Assembly: GCA_030706735.1 (NCBI GenBank)
Contig: JAUZNZ010000043.1
Span: 1-32,312 of the forward strand
Source: Bacteroidota bacterium
Lineage (GTDB): Bacteria > Bacteroidota > Bacteroidia > Chitinophagales > Chitinophagaceae
Length of the DNA: 32,312 nucleotides
Reading direction: 5' to 3'
Shown here: positions 32,144 through 32,312 of the stretch, piece by piece
Position numbering within the stretch: the first letter of the stretch is position 1
Layout: each line of letters opens with the position of its first letter
Made by a program: the position numbers and the translations under genes
The notes under the pieces: generated by a model
Seen by the model: the letters and a program-made list of their open reading frames with translations, nothing else
Databases searched by the model: none
Told to the model about the DNA's origin: nothing

Positions 32144-32312
32144 TCACAAGGTGGCCTGACCATAGTTATTCTTCCAGGCCGGTTCGGCATATTTGCCTAC
32201 CGCGTGCGCCCAGACCTTGACCGGACTGGTATTGGTGGCAAATGTGAATTGGATGGTCATCACCTGACCCGCGTTCATATGTCCGATCACGATGTGGGCG
32301 GGCGAGGCGATC
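32144..32312 (-). CDS. C-terminal end of an unrecognised protein (cut by window edge)
   Basis: An open frame on the minus strand enters at the right edge and stops at a TGA (32144-32146), giving the last 56 residues. The visible part (for example HIVIGHMNAGQVMTIQFTF and VWAHAVGKYAEPAW) looks beta-rich. It is too short to assign. It ends 19 bp before the start of paralogue A, so it is probably the preceding gene of the same operon. Confidence 0.6.
   Translation of the reverse strand, partial: IASPAHIVIGHMNAGQVMTIQFTFATNTSPVKVWAHAVGKYAEPAWKNNYGQATL

Overview
The window looks like chromosomal DNA of a Bacteroidota bacterium, most likely Chitinophagaceae-like. The reasons are many Sec signal peptides ending in AQ or SQ, outer-membrane barrels ending in an aromatic residue, a LytS/LytTR two-component pair with a Reg_prop/Y_Y_Y sensor, FN3, IPT and NHL surface proteins, weak or absent Shine-Dalgarno sequences, and a moderately high GC content (judged by eye, not computed). 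I saw no RNA genes, CRISPR arrays, insertion sequences or phage genes, and no gene-free stretch longer than about 180 bp.

Left edge (1-2495, minus strand): a PqiA-like multi-pass membrane protein with a large extra periplasmic domain. It is followed after 2 nt by a TPR-type lipoprotein candidate that runs off the left end.

Centre (2673-18494, plus strand): a tight seven-gene, roughly 16-kb array. It encodes an outer-membrane beta-barrel, an 1870-aa secreted beta-rich protein, a small 208-aa secreted protein, a multi-FN3 protein, a triple-IPT/NHL-propeller protein, a membrane sensor kinase (Reg_prop propeller, Y_Y_Y, LytS-type kinase) and a LytTR response regulator. Gaps are 11-32 bp, or overlaps of 4-17 bp. 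No SusC/SusD pair, enzyme or recognised T9SS C-terminal domain is visible. This is the best candidate for an undescribed system: a self-regulated cell-surface assembly. A TGAATT direct repeat with a 20-bp period lies just before the first gene and could be an operator for the LytTR regulator.

Right half (32312-18535, minus strand, convergent with the centre): a run of exported proteins. In transcription order these are the tail of an unknown gene, two tandem paralogues of an unrecognised secreted family, an M48 metalloprotease lipoprotein, a 735-aa TPR protein, an unrecognised 369-aa protein, a ZU5-like protein with an HFS motif, a small PorT-like barrel, an unrecognised 213-aa protein, an alpha/beta hydrolase overlapping a metallophosphoesterase, an exported hemerythrin and a GH29 alpha-L-fucosidase. 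The first seven are nearly gapless and probably form one operon for envelope proteins. The later genes have wider spacers and may be separate units.

All calls come from reading the translated sequence. No homology search, structure prediction or signal-peptide software was run.
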